NCBI GenBank assembly: GCA_964481475.1
Contig: CAYZTG010000035.1
Location: 1-6,328, forward strand
Origin: DUQU01 sp964481475
GTDB lineage: Bacteria; Bacillota_I; Bacilli_A; Acholeplasmatales; UBA5453
Length of the DNA stretch: 6,328 bases
Reading direction: 5' to 3'
Shown: positions 1 to 6,268 of the stretch, piece by piece
Layout: every line of letters starts with the position of its first letter
How positions within the stretch are numbered: the first letter of the stretch is position 1
The notes under the pieces: generated by a model
Databases searched by the model: none
The model's input: only the letters and a program-made list of their open reading frames with translations
What the model was told of the DNA's origin: nothing
Made by a program: the position numbers and the translations under genes

Positions 1-1322
1 AAGAACATTTGGACATTATCTTTATTATATAATGAATTAGTTACTCCACTATACCCAGGATTTTTATCATAATTAAAGATAAAAACATCTTTAGCTAACT
101 CAACATCTAAAATAGGCATTCCATAAATAGGCGTTCCTTCATGAGTTTTAGCTTTTGGATTAATGACATCATTAGCTCCAACAACAATAACTAAATCAGT
201 ATTTATAAACTCTCCGTTAATCATATCCATATCATAAAGATCTTCATAATCTACATGAGCTTCCGCTAATAAGACATTCATATGTCCGGGCATTCTTCCT
301 GCAACCGGATGAATGGCATATCTAACTGTTTTATGTTCTTCTTTCATTTTATCTGCTAGTGCTTTTACTAATTGTTGAGCTTGAGCAACGGCCATCCCGT
401 ATCCTGGAACAATTATTACTGAATTACTATTTTTATAGACTTCTTTAAAATCTCTTTTAGCTTTTTCATTAACAACTTCTTCAATCTCAGTAACAAAACT
501 ACTTGAACTACTTGTTTTCCCGAGCAAGATATCAACTAAGCGTTTATTCATCGCTTTACACATTATTTCTGTTAAGATTAAGCCCGAAGCTCCAACTATA
601 CCACCAATAGCTACTAGTAAAATATCGCCAATAGCCAAACCAGAGATCGCTCCTGCGACACCGGAAAAACTATTCAGAAGAGAAATTGTAATAGGCATAT
701 CAGCTCCACCAATTCTAATTGTGAAACTAATACTAAATAACGTTGCGATTAAAATTACACTTAAAACAAAAATTAATTTATCAATAAAACCAAATGGGCT
801 AATTACGATTGCTACTATTTGTAGTAAAAATAAGAAACTAATAATCGTTGAATAAAATTTAATTTTAATTGGTTTTTGAGTAATTGCTTGGTGTAATTTT
901 AGTGCCGCTACAATACTACCAGCAAAAGTTATTGTTCCAACTATTACAGCAATAATTGCTACAATATCAGAAAAAGCATTTAAACTATCAACGCCAACAC
1001 CAAAATAGGCAAAAGCTCCGACAATTAAAGAAGCTAATCCTCCTAAACCATTGAGTAAAGCAATCAACTGAGGCATTTGAATCATTTTTACTTTGTAAGC
1101 AAGAATGATCCCCACTAGCGCTCCTACACCAATAAATATATATATTATCCATTCGCTAACAACATCATATTTTAGTAATGTTATTATTACTGCTGCAAAG
1201 ACTGCAATAGCACTTAAATTATTTCCTAATTTAGCATATTTTACTTTGCTCATTAAGAAAATACCAGCCATTATAATTAGGATCAATAATCCAGAGACAA
1301 CATAATAAATTGTATCAGTCAT
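1..1322 (-). CDS. pntB: NAD(P) transhydrogenase subunit beta (partial, C-terminal end beyond window)
   Basis: This is the membrane and NADP(H)-binding subunit of proton-translocating transhydrogenase, which couples hydride transfer between NAD(H) and NADP(H) to proton movement. Reading back from the left edge gives 440 uninterrupted codons. Residues 1-255 are mostly hydrophobic helices with family motifs MPQLIALLNGLGG (83-95), GGADMP (205-210) and LNSFSG (216-221). Domain III follows a Ser-rich linker (271-275): GYGMAVAQAQ (307-316), HPVAGRMPGHMNVLLAEA (338-355), GANDVINPKA (382-391) and the lid-type GYSGVTNSLY (423-432). E. coli PntB has 462 residues, so roughly 20 are missing beyond base 1. 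The ATG at 1322-1320 follows AGAGGT at 8 bases and overlaps the pntAB stop in ATGACTGA, implying translational coupling. Position 91 is Asn, where E. coli has the proton-channel His. The assignment is very secure. Confidence 0.97.
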   Translation of the reverse strand, partial: MTDTIYYVVSGLLILIIMAGIFLMSKVKYAKLGNNLSAIAVFAAVIITLLKYDVVSEWIIYIFIGVGALVGIILAYKVKMIQMPQLIALLNGLGGLASLIVGAFAYFGVGVDSLNAFSDIVAIIAVIVGTITFAGSIVAALKLHQAITQKPIKIKFYSTIISFLFLLQIVAIVISPFGFIDKLIFVLSVILIATLFSISFTIRIGGADMPITISLLNSFSGVAGAISGLAIGDILLVAIGGIVGASGLILTEIMCKAMNKRLVDILLGKTSSSSSFVTEIEEVVNEKAKRDFKEVYKNSNSVIIVPGYGMAVAQAQQLVKALADKMKEEHKTVRYAIHPVAGRMPGHMNVLLAEAHVDYEDLYDMDMINGEFINTDLVIVVGANDVINPKAKTHEGTPIYGMPILDVELAKDVFIFNYDKNPGYSGVTNSLYNKDNVQMF

Positions 1323-1611
1323 CTTTATTACCTCTAAACATCTCTAACATTCTATCAGTTACACTAAAGCCTGCAAAAATATTAGTTGTTGCAACCAAAA
1401 CTGCAATTCCTGCTAACACCATTTTAACAATTTCATCCGTTGATACAACTGCTAAGGCGACTAATGCCCCTAAGACTGTTATTCCTGATAAAGCATTCAT
1501 TCCACTCATTAATGGGGTATGAAGTAGCGAAGGAACATGACTTATTAAAAAATAACCTACAATTGCACTTACTATAAAAACGGCGATTAAAATATATTGA
1601 ATTGTTTCCAT
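1315..1611 (-). CDS. pntAB: NAD(P) transhydrogenase subunit alpha-2 (membrane part of alpha)
   Basis: This 98-residue membrane subunit forms the alpha part of the proton channel with PntB. It has three hydrophobic helices (about 4-23, 38-57 and 63-80). Diagnostic motifs are HTPLMSGMNALSGI (31-44) and NIFAGFSVTDRMLEMF (77-92), matching the end of E. coli PntA. A separate gene for this segment defines the three-subunit form of the enzyme, as in Rhodospirillum rubrum; in E. coli it is fused to the NAD-binding domain. It lies 1 base after pntAA and overlaps pntB by 8 bases. Its Shine-Dalgarno site is weak (GAGAAA, inside the last pntAA codons), so translation probably depends on pntAA. Residue 42 is Ser; some family members, such as the Thermus enzyme, have a His there that is implicated in proton transfer. 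Confidence 0.96.
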   Translation of the reverse strand: METIQYILIAVFIVSAIVGYFLISHVPSLLHTPLMSGMNALSGITVLGALVALAVVSTDEIVKMVLAGIAVLVATTNIFAGFSVTDRMLEMFRGNKDD

Positions 1612-1612
1612 T

Positions 1613-2773
1613 TTATTTTCTCATTGCCTCAATAGTTCCTTCATGTAACAACTTTTTATTATGAGTTACAATAGTTGAACTAATGATTTCATCTTTAAAA
1701 TCTAAGGATACTTTATTGTCTTTTATAATGTATTTTAATAAATTATAAATATTTTCAGAAAACATATAAGTCGAACTAGTTGGTACAGTTCCTGGAATAT
1801 TTTTTGTTCCATCTACTTTTACACCGTAATGAGTAGTGACTTCACCAGCGTTTGTTAAGGCACAATTTCCCCCTTGATCAATAGAAATATCAACGATATA
1901 AGATCCTGGTTTCATCTTCCTAACCATTTCTTCAGTTATTAATATTGGCGCTTCTTTACCAAATACTAAAGCAGAAAGAATAATTACATCAGCATCTAAA
2001 ACCGTTTGTAAAATAGCTTTTCTTTCCTGTTCCAAATATTTCTCAGGTAATTGATTAGCATGTTTCCCATCTTTAGAAACAGCTATTTTAGTAGGAACAT
2101 CTAAATCAACAATTTTTGCCCCTAGCGATTTAGCCTGTTCAACTGCATCTTCTCTAATATCTGCCGCATAAACTTGTGCTCCTAAACCTCTCGCTGTCGC
2201 AATCGCTCTTAAACCAGCAACTCCCGCTCCTAAAACAAAGACGTTGGCTGGTCTTATCATCCCTACAGCACTACCAATCATTGGCATAAACTTACTTATA
2301 TTACTTGCTGCTGTAATAACACCTTTGTAACCAGCAACAGTTGACATACTAGAAAGAGCGTCCATTGTTTGAGCTCTTGATATTCTTGGTACTCCATCTA
2401 GTGTTAAAGAAGTAATTCCTTTATCTTTTAAATCATTTATCATCTTATGATTACTTCTGCTTGCTGGATGAAGAAAAGTAATTAATACTTGGCCTTCTCT
2501 CATCATTTCAACTTCATGCATATTATATTTATCATTAATTTGTGGTTCTTTTACTTTTAAAATAACGTCTGCTCTTTGATATATTTCACGCACGTCATCA
2601 ATAATTTCAGCTCCAGCCTCTAAATATTGTTCATCATGATAAAATGAGCCTTCTCCTGCATCTTTCTCAACTAAAACTATGTGACCATCATTAATCATCT
2701 TCTTAATTGTCGTTGGCGTTCCAGAAACACGTAGTTCGCCCTTCAAAATTTCTTTTGGTATCCCAATAATCAT
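1613..2773 (-). CDS. pntAA: NAD(P) transhydrogenase subunit alpha-1 (NAD-binding)
   Basis: This is the soluble NAD(H)-binding subunit of transhydrogenase, 386 residues and close to the roughly 384 of R. rubrum PntAA. The alanine dehydrogenase/PNT N-terminal domain begins IGIPKEILKGELRVSGTP (3-20). The signature RISRAQTMDALSSM (130-143) contains the RQD-loop residues R130, Q135 and D138 that contact the NADP domain in the R. rubrum structures. The Rossmann fold shows GAGVAG (182-187), and the acidic residue expected for NAD preference is D205 in YAADIR. A later conserved stretch is DISIDQGGN (295-303). The frame is open to an ATG at 2815, but the ATG at 2773 is preferred: it follows AAGGAGGAG at 8-10 bases, and family homology starts exactly there. 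It is first in the pntAA-pntAB-pntB operon, behind a promoter with a cre-like box. Confidence 0.97.
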   Translation of the reverse strand: MIIGIPKEILKGELRVSGTPTTIKKMINDGHIVLVEKDAGEGSFYHDEQYLEAGAEIIDDVREIYQRADVILKVKEPQINDKYNMHEVEMMREGQVLITFLHPASRSNHKMINDLKDKGITSLTLDGVPRISRAQTMDALSSMSTVAGYKGVITAASNISKFMPMIGSAVGMIRPANVFVLGAGVAGLRAIATARGLGAQVYAADIREDAVEQAKSLGAKIVDLDVPTKIAVSKDGKHANQLPEKYLEQERKAILQTVLDADVIILSALVFGKEAPILITEEMVRKMKPGSYIVDISIDQGGNCALTNAGEVTTHYGVKVDGTKNIPGTVPTSSTYMFSENIYNLLKYIIKDNKVSLDFKDEIISSTIVTHNKKLLHEGTIEAMRK

Positions 2774-2781
2774 CTTATTAT

Positions 2782-2790
2782 CTCCTCCTT
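2782..2790 (-). promoter_or_regulatory. Strong Shine-Dalgarno site that sets the pntAA start
   Basis: The minus strand reads AAGGAGGAG, ending 8 bases before the ATG at 2773-2771. It would encode Gly-Gly inside an upstream extension of the frame, which argues that the longer reading from 2815 is not translated. Confidence 0.85.
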
Positions 2791-2805
2791 GTATTATCTT
2801 TAAAA

Positions 2806-2834
2806 AATATAACATATTTCTTGAAATTATTCAA
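2806..2834 (-). promoter_or_regulatory. Probable sigma-A promoter of the pnt operon
   Basis: On the minus strand TTGAAT (2834-2829, 4/6 to TTGACA) and TATATT (2811-2806, 5/6 to TATAAT) are separated by 17 bases. A TGT immediately before the -10 gives an extended -10 (TGn). Initiation would fall near 2799, leaving a leader of about 25 bases that carries the strong ribosome site. A second possible -10, a perfect TATAAT at 2855-2850, has only a poor -35 partner (TTTATG at 17 bases) and is less likely. The promoter lies just past the terminator of the upstream lipid-kinase gene, where a new operon should start. Confidence 0.62.
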
Positions 2835-2843
2835 GCGCTTTCA
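2830..2843 (-). promoter_or_regulatory. cre-like palindrome overlapping the pnt -35 (candidate CcpA operator)
   Basis: The minus strand reads TGAAAGCGCTTGAA, matching 12 of 14 positions of the ideal CcpA site TGAAAGCGCTTTCA, with an intact AAGCGCTT core. It covers most of the -35 hexamer, a position that in Bacillota usually gives repression. The match and position are seen; binding by CcpA is inferred, and a LacI-family regulator with a similar core is the main alternative. Confidence 0.45.
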
Positions 2844-2875
2844 TAGATAATTATATTTAATTATTTAAATACCAT

Positions 2876-2904
2876 AAAAAAAGAAAACTTTTGCAGAGTT
2901 TTCT
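2876..2904 (-). terminator. Rho-independent terminator after the lipid kinase gene
   Basis: On the minus strand AGAAAACT (2904-2897), a 7-base loop and AGTTTTCT (2889-2882) form a perfect 8-bp stem, followed by six Ts (2881-2876). It starts 12 bases past the stop of the kinase gene and separates that transcript from the pnt operon. The stem is AT-rich, so it may be of moderate strength. Confidence 0.85.
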
Positions 2905-2916
2905 AAATTTTAACAG

Positions 2917-3816
2917 TTATTTAACAAATAATTTCTTCTTTTTAGGATTAACAAAAATAGTAATTGCACGGTTAATAACTTCTAAATTAGCACATCCTCT
3001 AAAAGCAAACTCACCATCTATATTCCACTCACTATTATTGTCGATTTCAACGATAAACTTTGTACTACTTATTGTTTTATTCTTTTTAGTATTATAAAGT
3101 CCTCCACTAAGAAAAAAACTAAGAAAACGCATTAACATTCCTGGTTCTCTTTTAAAAAATCTTGCCTCAATTAAACCATCATCTAATTTCGATTTTAAAC
3201 TATGCAATCTATATCCACCAACTCTTGGACCATTTAAAAACAATAACAGACTATACGGGCCTCTAAATCTTCCCTGATCATACTTAATATCAGCAGCCAT
3301 ATTGTAGTCTCTAAAAATCTCTTGGCTACCCCTATAAAGATAAGCAAAAACACCATATTTTCTTTTTAATTGCCTTTTTATATCATAGGAGGCTTTCGCA
3401 AACTTACCCGTAGCACTAGTATAAACAAAGTATTTATCATTAATTTTAGTTATATCAATTTTCTTTTTAAAATCATCTTCAAAAATAATATCTAAAGCTT
3501 TTTTTACCTTTTTGGGGATACCTATTAAATGAGCAACATCGTTAACCGTTCCGGTTGGAATATAGCCTAACAAGGGCTTTTTTTCCAATTCCATTAACCC
3601 GTTAACTACTTCGTTTAAAGTACCATCACCACCGGCAACTAACATTAAATCATAACCATTACAATTCTTAGCATAGTTATAGGCATCTGTTTGTTTTGTA
3701 GTTGCTTTAATGGTAATGTTATGGTTGCGTTTTTTGATATACTCTTTAATATAAGTAATCTTGTTTTTAATTTTACCTCTACCGCTTTCAGGATTATAAA
3801 CAAAAAGAATTTCCAT
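2917..3816 (-). CDS. Diacylglycerol/lipid kinase (DagK/YegS family)
   Basis: This 299-residue cytoplasmic enzyme probably phosphorylates diacylglycerol or a related lipid with ATP, returning it to the phosphatidic acid pool for phospholipid synthesis. The N-terminal catalytic domain shows NPESGRG (8-14), the nucleotide-binding GGDGTLNEVVNG (62-73) and PTGTVNDVA (87-95). The C-terminal beta domain has LNGPRVGGYRLHS (194-206), LDDG (211-214; these Asp residues correspond to a metal-site loop in S. aureus DgkB) and DGE (267-269), whose Glu is expected to be catalytic. The length is typical of DgkB-type kinases. The tail is very basic (KKKKLFVK), which may help membrane contact. It starts 2 bases after the phosphopantetheinyl transferase stop, with AGAGGT 9 bases before the ATG, and the two are surely cotranscribed. 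Substrate choice (diacylglycerol, sphingoid base or other lipid) cannot be read from sequence, so no symbol is given. Confidence 0.9.
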   Translation of the reverse strand: MEILFVYNPESGRGKIKNKITYIKEYIKKRNHNITIKATTKQTDAYNYAKNCNGYDLMLVAGGDGTLNEVVNGLMELEKKPLLGYIPTGTVNDVAHLIGIPKKVKKALDIIFEDDFKKKIDITKINDKYFVYTSATGKFAKASYDIKRQLKRKYGVFAYLYRGSQEIFRDYNMAADIKYDQGRFRGPYSLLLFLNGPRVGGYRLHSLKSKLDDGLIEARFFKREPGMLMRFLSFFLSGGLYNTKKNKTISSTKFIVEIDNNSEWNIDGEFAFRGCANLEVINRAITIFVNPKKKKLFVK

Positions 3817-3818
3817 AA

Positions 3819-4424
3819 TTATCTTACCTCTATTTTTAATGAATAATCTTCAATATTATTTAAACAAACACCAATATAATAATCTTCATACTTTACTACT
3901 TTACAAGTCGTTATCTCTTCTTTATAAGAAACGGAATATAAGTCTTTATAAGAATCAATTTCATTAATCATTATTTCCTTTAAAGGGATTGTCAACCCGA
4001 CACCTAACCACTTCATAAAGCCTTCTTTTAAAACCCAAAGTTTTGTATAAAAATCAGCTTCGTTTTGAGTAGTAGTTTTAGTAGTAAATCTTCTTTTAAC
4101 TCTCGCTGCTTTAAAGTCAATCAACTCAATATCAACACCAATTTCTTGATCAGCGATTACAAGCGCTAGATAATCATAACTATGGGAAAGATTAAAATAA
4201 AAAACATTATCACTTAAATATGGCTTCCCAAATTTATTATGTATAAAAAGAGGATTTTTTATTCCTTTTTCAGCCAAGACTTCGTTTATTAAAGACCTTC
4301 CAGACAAAGATTCTATTCTTGCCTTACTTGAACCATAAGTATTAACTCTGTTTAAAAACTCTTTTGAGATTAAGTTTTCATTAATATTTCCTAACTTGGA
4401 AATATAAATATTTATTATCTTCAT
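3819..4424 (-). CDS. 4'-phosphopantetheinyl transferase, Sfp type
   Basis: This 201-residue enzyme transfers 4'-phosphopantetheine from coenzyme A to a conserved Ser of a carrier protein. Motifs are KFGKPYL (64-70), FNLSHSYDYLALVIA (77-91), GVDIELID (96-103; D98 and E100 would bind Mg2+) and the signature WVLKEGFMKWLGVGL (130-144; W130, K133, E134). It is a little shorter than B. subtilis Sfp (about 224 residues), mostly at the C-terminus. No polyketide or peptide synthetase or carrier protein is visible here, so a role in activating the fatty-acid acyl carrier protein is plausible; with the lipid kinase next door it suggests a small lipid-synthesis pair. The start at 4424 has AAGG 12 bases upstream and AGGA closer, a modest ribosome site. 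Only 26 bases separate it from the rnf terminator, so its promoter is unclear. Confidence 0.9.
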   Translation of the reverse strand: MKIINIYISKLGNINENLISKEFLNRVNTYGSSKARIESLSGRSLINEVLAEKGIKNPLFIHNKFGKPYLSDNVFYFNLSHSYDYLALVIADQEIGVDIELIDFKAARVKRRFTTKTTTQNEADFYTKLWVLKEGFMKWLGVGLTIPLKEIMINEIDSYKDLYSVSYKEEITTCKVVKYEDYYIGVCLNNIEDYSLKIEVR

Positions 4425-4450
4425 ATTCCTATTTTACCTTATTTTTAACT

Positions 4451-4481
4451 AAAAAAAAAGAAGGGCATTTAAAGCCCTTCT
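4451..4481 (-). terminator. Rho-independent terminator of the rnf operon
   Basis: On the minus strand AGAAGGGC (4481-4474), a 7-base loop TTTAAAT and GCCCTTCT (4466-4459) make a perfect 8-bp stem with a GC-rich core, followed by eight further Ts (4458-4451). It begins 3 bases after the rnfB stop, which supports the short RnfB end as a genuine gene end. On the plus strand the hairpin lacks a good T-run, so it is directional. Confidence 0.93.
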
Positions 4482-4484
4482 AAC

Positions 4485-4805
4485 TTATAATTTTATATTT
4501 ACTGGTGTTCCATCTCCATTAGGATGGTTTTTCAAGTATTCTAAAATTGGGTTAAAGTGTTGATCAACTTTTCCAGGTTTACATCTTTTTAAGTTTCCAG
4601 CTCTTCCCGCTACTATTTCTACTGCAAAAGAACGGCAACTAGGTGTCCCACAAGAACCACAATTATATTGAGGTAATAACTCTGAAACAACCGCAATTCT
4701 TTCATCTTCTTTTACTTCTAAATAAATACTTGCAAAAGCTAGCCCAACACCAAGTAATAAACCAAGTCCACCAATTGTTAAAACCGCATATAATACTTCT
4801 ATCAT
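4485..4805 (-). CDS. rnfB: RnfB-like Fe-S subunit, short form without ferredoxin domain
   Basis: RnfB is the electron-entry Fe-S subunit of the Rnf complex, which links reduced ferredoxin and NAD+ to ion transport. This 106-residue protein has one Gly/Leu-rich N-terminal membrane helix (about 4-27) and then the four-cysteine domain LPQYNCGSCGTPSC with a last Cys in KRCKPG: C49, C52, C57 and C75, spaced C-x2-C-x4-C-x17-C, as in the 4Fe-4S domain of RnfB. Usual RnfB proteins (192 residues in E. coli RsxB, longer in clostridia) continue with ferredoxin-type CxxCxxCxxxCP clusters. Here there are none: only a 27-residue hydrophilic tail follows before the stop and terminator. It overlaps the 66-codon gene by four bases (ATGA) and has GGAG 8 bases upstream. 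Its position at the end of the E-A-B order and the domain make the family secure; the short form is odd. Confidence 0.87.
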   Translation of the reverse strand: MIEVLYAVLTIGGLGLLLGVGLAFASIYLEVKEDERIAVVSELLPQYNCGSCGTPSCRSFAVEIVAGRAGNLKRCKPGKVDQHFNPILEYLKNHPNGDGTPVNIKL

Positions 4806-5002
4806 AACTTAGTCTCCTTCATAAGATCTTGTAGTTTGCTTATTGAACAAGTATTTCTTTGCCCACATAATGTACAACTTTGAGCTTCTAAATACTTCTC
4901 CTGACAAGATTCTGGTACTTCTGTTTTTCTATTATAATAACTAGTAATAATATAACCGCCAATAATAACGATTAAGAATAATATTCCATATAAGAAATAC
5001 AT
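4802..5002 (-). CDS. Small membrane-anchored four-cysteine protein in the rnf operon
   Basis: I do not recognise this 66-residue protein. Residues 2-23 form one hydrophobic helix followed by R25 K26, so the C-terminal part should face the cytoplasm. That part holds four cysteines, C33, C43, C46 and C52 (C-x9-C-x2-C-x5-C, centred on CTLCGQRNTC), ending in a short hydrophilic helix-like stretch. The spacing is not the ferredoxin pattern nor that of RnfB, but four closely set Cys could hold an Fe-S cluster or zinc. The layout (anchor, then Cys domain) mirrors that of RnfB. It lies 1 base after rnfA and overlaps rnfB by 4 bases, so it is translated as part of the operon. Its ribosome site is weak (GGGG, 10 bases upstream), which suggests coupling to rnfA. 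It is probably an accessory electron-transfer or assembly subunit of this Rnf complex; that is inference. Confidence 0.8.
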   Translation of the reverse strand: MYFLYGILFLIVIIGGYIITSYYNRKTEVPESCQEKYLEAQSCTLCGQRNTCSISKLQDLMKETKL

Positions 5003-5003
5003 T

Positions 5004-5597
5004 TTAGATTAACCCCGCAAGTCCCATAAATGCTAAACTCATTAACGCTGCTGTGACTAGAGCAATTGGCATACCTTTAAATGCTTTAGGAACATCTTTA
5101 ACATCTAACTTAATTCTAATTGCACTAAAAGCAATAATAATTAAACTATAACCTAGCGCACTACCTAATGTCACAAACATCGCTTCTAAAAAACTACCTG
5201 CAACGTTGACATCTAATACACTTAGTGCAACACCTAAAACAGCACAATTTGTTGTAATAAGTGGCAAGAACACTCCTAAGCCTCGGTATAATGGTTCTAC
5301 ATACTTCTTTAAAACCATTTCAATAAGTTGTACAACACTCGCAATAACTAAAATAAAAGCAATTGTGTTGATATATTCTATCTTTAAAGGAGCCAAAAGA
5401 TAATAATATAGTGGATAAGTAATTGCTGTAGAAACAAGCATAACAACGATAACCGCTGCACTCATTCCCCAAACATTACTCATTTTTTTAGATATTCCTA
5501 AAAATGAGCAAATACCTAAAAACTGCATTAACAATACGTTGTTAATCAACATCGAGCTTACTAAAGCTGCTAATAAAATTCCAATAGTACCCATCAT
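5004..5597 (-). CDS. rnfA: Rnf electron transport complex subunit A
   Basis: RnfA is an integral membrane subunit, related to NqrE and RnfE, that helps carry electrons across the membrane and couples them to Na+ or H+ transport. The 197 residues form about six hydrophobic helices. The two half-site motifs are FLGICSFLGISKK (26-38) and LPLITTNCAVLGVAL (111-125); C30 and C118 should pair with those of RnfE to hold a shared membrane [2Fe-2S] centre, as seen in Nqr/Rnf structures. The residue after C30 is Ser where most relatives have Pro. It shares one base with the rnfE stop (TAATG). Two adjacent Met codons are possible starts: GGGAG lies 3 bases from the first (5597) but 6 from the second (5594), so translation may begin at 5594. 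Family identity is secure. Confidence 0.96.
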   Translation of the reverse strand: MMGTIGILLAALVSSMLINNVLLMQFLGICSFLGISKKMSNVWGMSAAVIVVMLVSTAITYPLYYYLLAPLKIEYINTIAFILVIASVVQLIEMVLKKYVEPLYRGLGVFLPLITTNCAVLGVALSVLDVNVAGSFLEAMFVTLGSALGYSLIIIAFSAIRIKLDVKDVPKAFKGMPIALVTAALMSLAFMGLAGLI

Positions 5598-6268
5598 TAT
5601 CTCCCTTTCGCCTTATTCATTTTAGACTTAAAGTCTTTATGATTTTCATAAGCGGTTACTCCCGCTAGTATCGCTCCAATTACTAAGAATGCCCCAACTG
5701 GTTGTACTAACATGGAAATTCCATAGTTAGGGAATAAATTGATTGTTGTTTCAAAACCTAGTGGTAATAAAGCTCCTAATGTTAATGAGCCTTTCCCTAA
5801 AATTTCTCTAAATAAAGCAATTGAAACTAATGCTAAACCAAAACCTATCGCACTACCCAAACCATCTAATAATGATAATAAGACACCATTTTTACTAGCA
5901 AACGACTCTGCTCTTCCTAATACAATACAGTTAACTGTAATCAAAGGAATAAAAATTCCTAGGCTACTACCAAGAGCTGGCGCAAATGCATCAACAAACA
6001 TTTTTAAGATTGTAACTGCTGTTGCAATAATAACAATATAAGAAGGAATTCTTACATCATTAGGGATATAGTTTCTTACTAATGAAATAATTGTATTTGT
6101 TATTGCTAGTACGATAACAACCATAATTGCCATCCCTAACGCACTTTCGAAACTAGAGGTAACAGCTAAAGCTGGACACATTCCTAAAGTCATTCTAAAA
6201 ATTGCGTTTTCTTTAAAGATTCCTGTTATAAAGACATCTTTCTTTTTAAGTGTAGCTGTTTTTTCCAT
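5597..6268 (-). CDS. rnfE: Rnf electron transport complex subunit E
   Basis: RnfE, related to NqrD, is the membrane partner of RnfA. The 223 residues include a short cytoplasmic start, about six helices and a basic tail (KDFKSKMNKAKGR). Motifs are MTLGMCPALAVT (26-37) and FIPLITVNCIVLGRAESFAS (106-125), giving cluster cysteines C31 and C114; FREILGKGSLT in the last third is also typical. The ATG at 6268 overlaps the rnfG stop in TAATG and has AAAGGGGTG about 8 bases upstream. The length is normal for the family (about 195-230). Gene order G-E-A-(x)-B follows the standard rnfCDGEAB operon, so rnfC and rnfD should lie beyond the right edge. Confidence 0.96.
   Translation of the reverse strand: MEKTATLKKKDVFITGIFKENAIFRMTLGMCPALAVTSSFESALGMAIMVVIVLAITNTIISLVRNYIPNDVRIPSYIVIIATAVTILKMFVDAFAPALGSSLGIFIPLITVNCIVLGRAESFASKNGVLLSLLDGLGSAIGFGLALVSIALFREILGKGSLTLGALLPLGFETTINLFPNYGISMLVQPVGAFLVIGAILAGVTAYENHKDFKSKMNKAKGR

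Noticed and set aside
1105..1522. Two plus-strand open frames (1105-1305 and 1310-1522) opposite pntB and pntAB
   Set aside because: They are antisense shadows of conserved membrane genes, low in complexity, with no ribosome site or recognisable domain.
2774..2815. Upstream extension of pntAA by 14 codons to the ATG at 2815
   Set aside because: The extension contains the AAGGAGGAG ribosome site and covers the predicted -10 and transcription start; family homology begins at the 2773 ATG.
2850..2855. Perfect TATAAT as the main pnt promoter
   Set aside because: No reasonable -35 lies 16-18 bases upstream and there is no TGn; the downstream pair with extended -10 is better. It is kept only as a possible second start.
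2891..3097. Plus-strand open frame opposite the end of the lipid kinase
   Set aside because: It begins inside the terminator hairpin and is a shadow of the conserved kinase C-terminus.
4425..4484. A frameshifted remnant of the RnfB ferredoxin domain downstream of the stop
   Set aside because: The bases after the stop are the terminator hairpin, the T-run and the leader of the next gene; no cysteine-cluster coding remains there in any frame.
5206..6041. Plus-strand open frames at 5206-5403 and 5739-6041
   Set aside because: They lie wholly within rnfA and rnfE on the opposite strand and show no features of their own.
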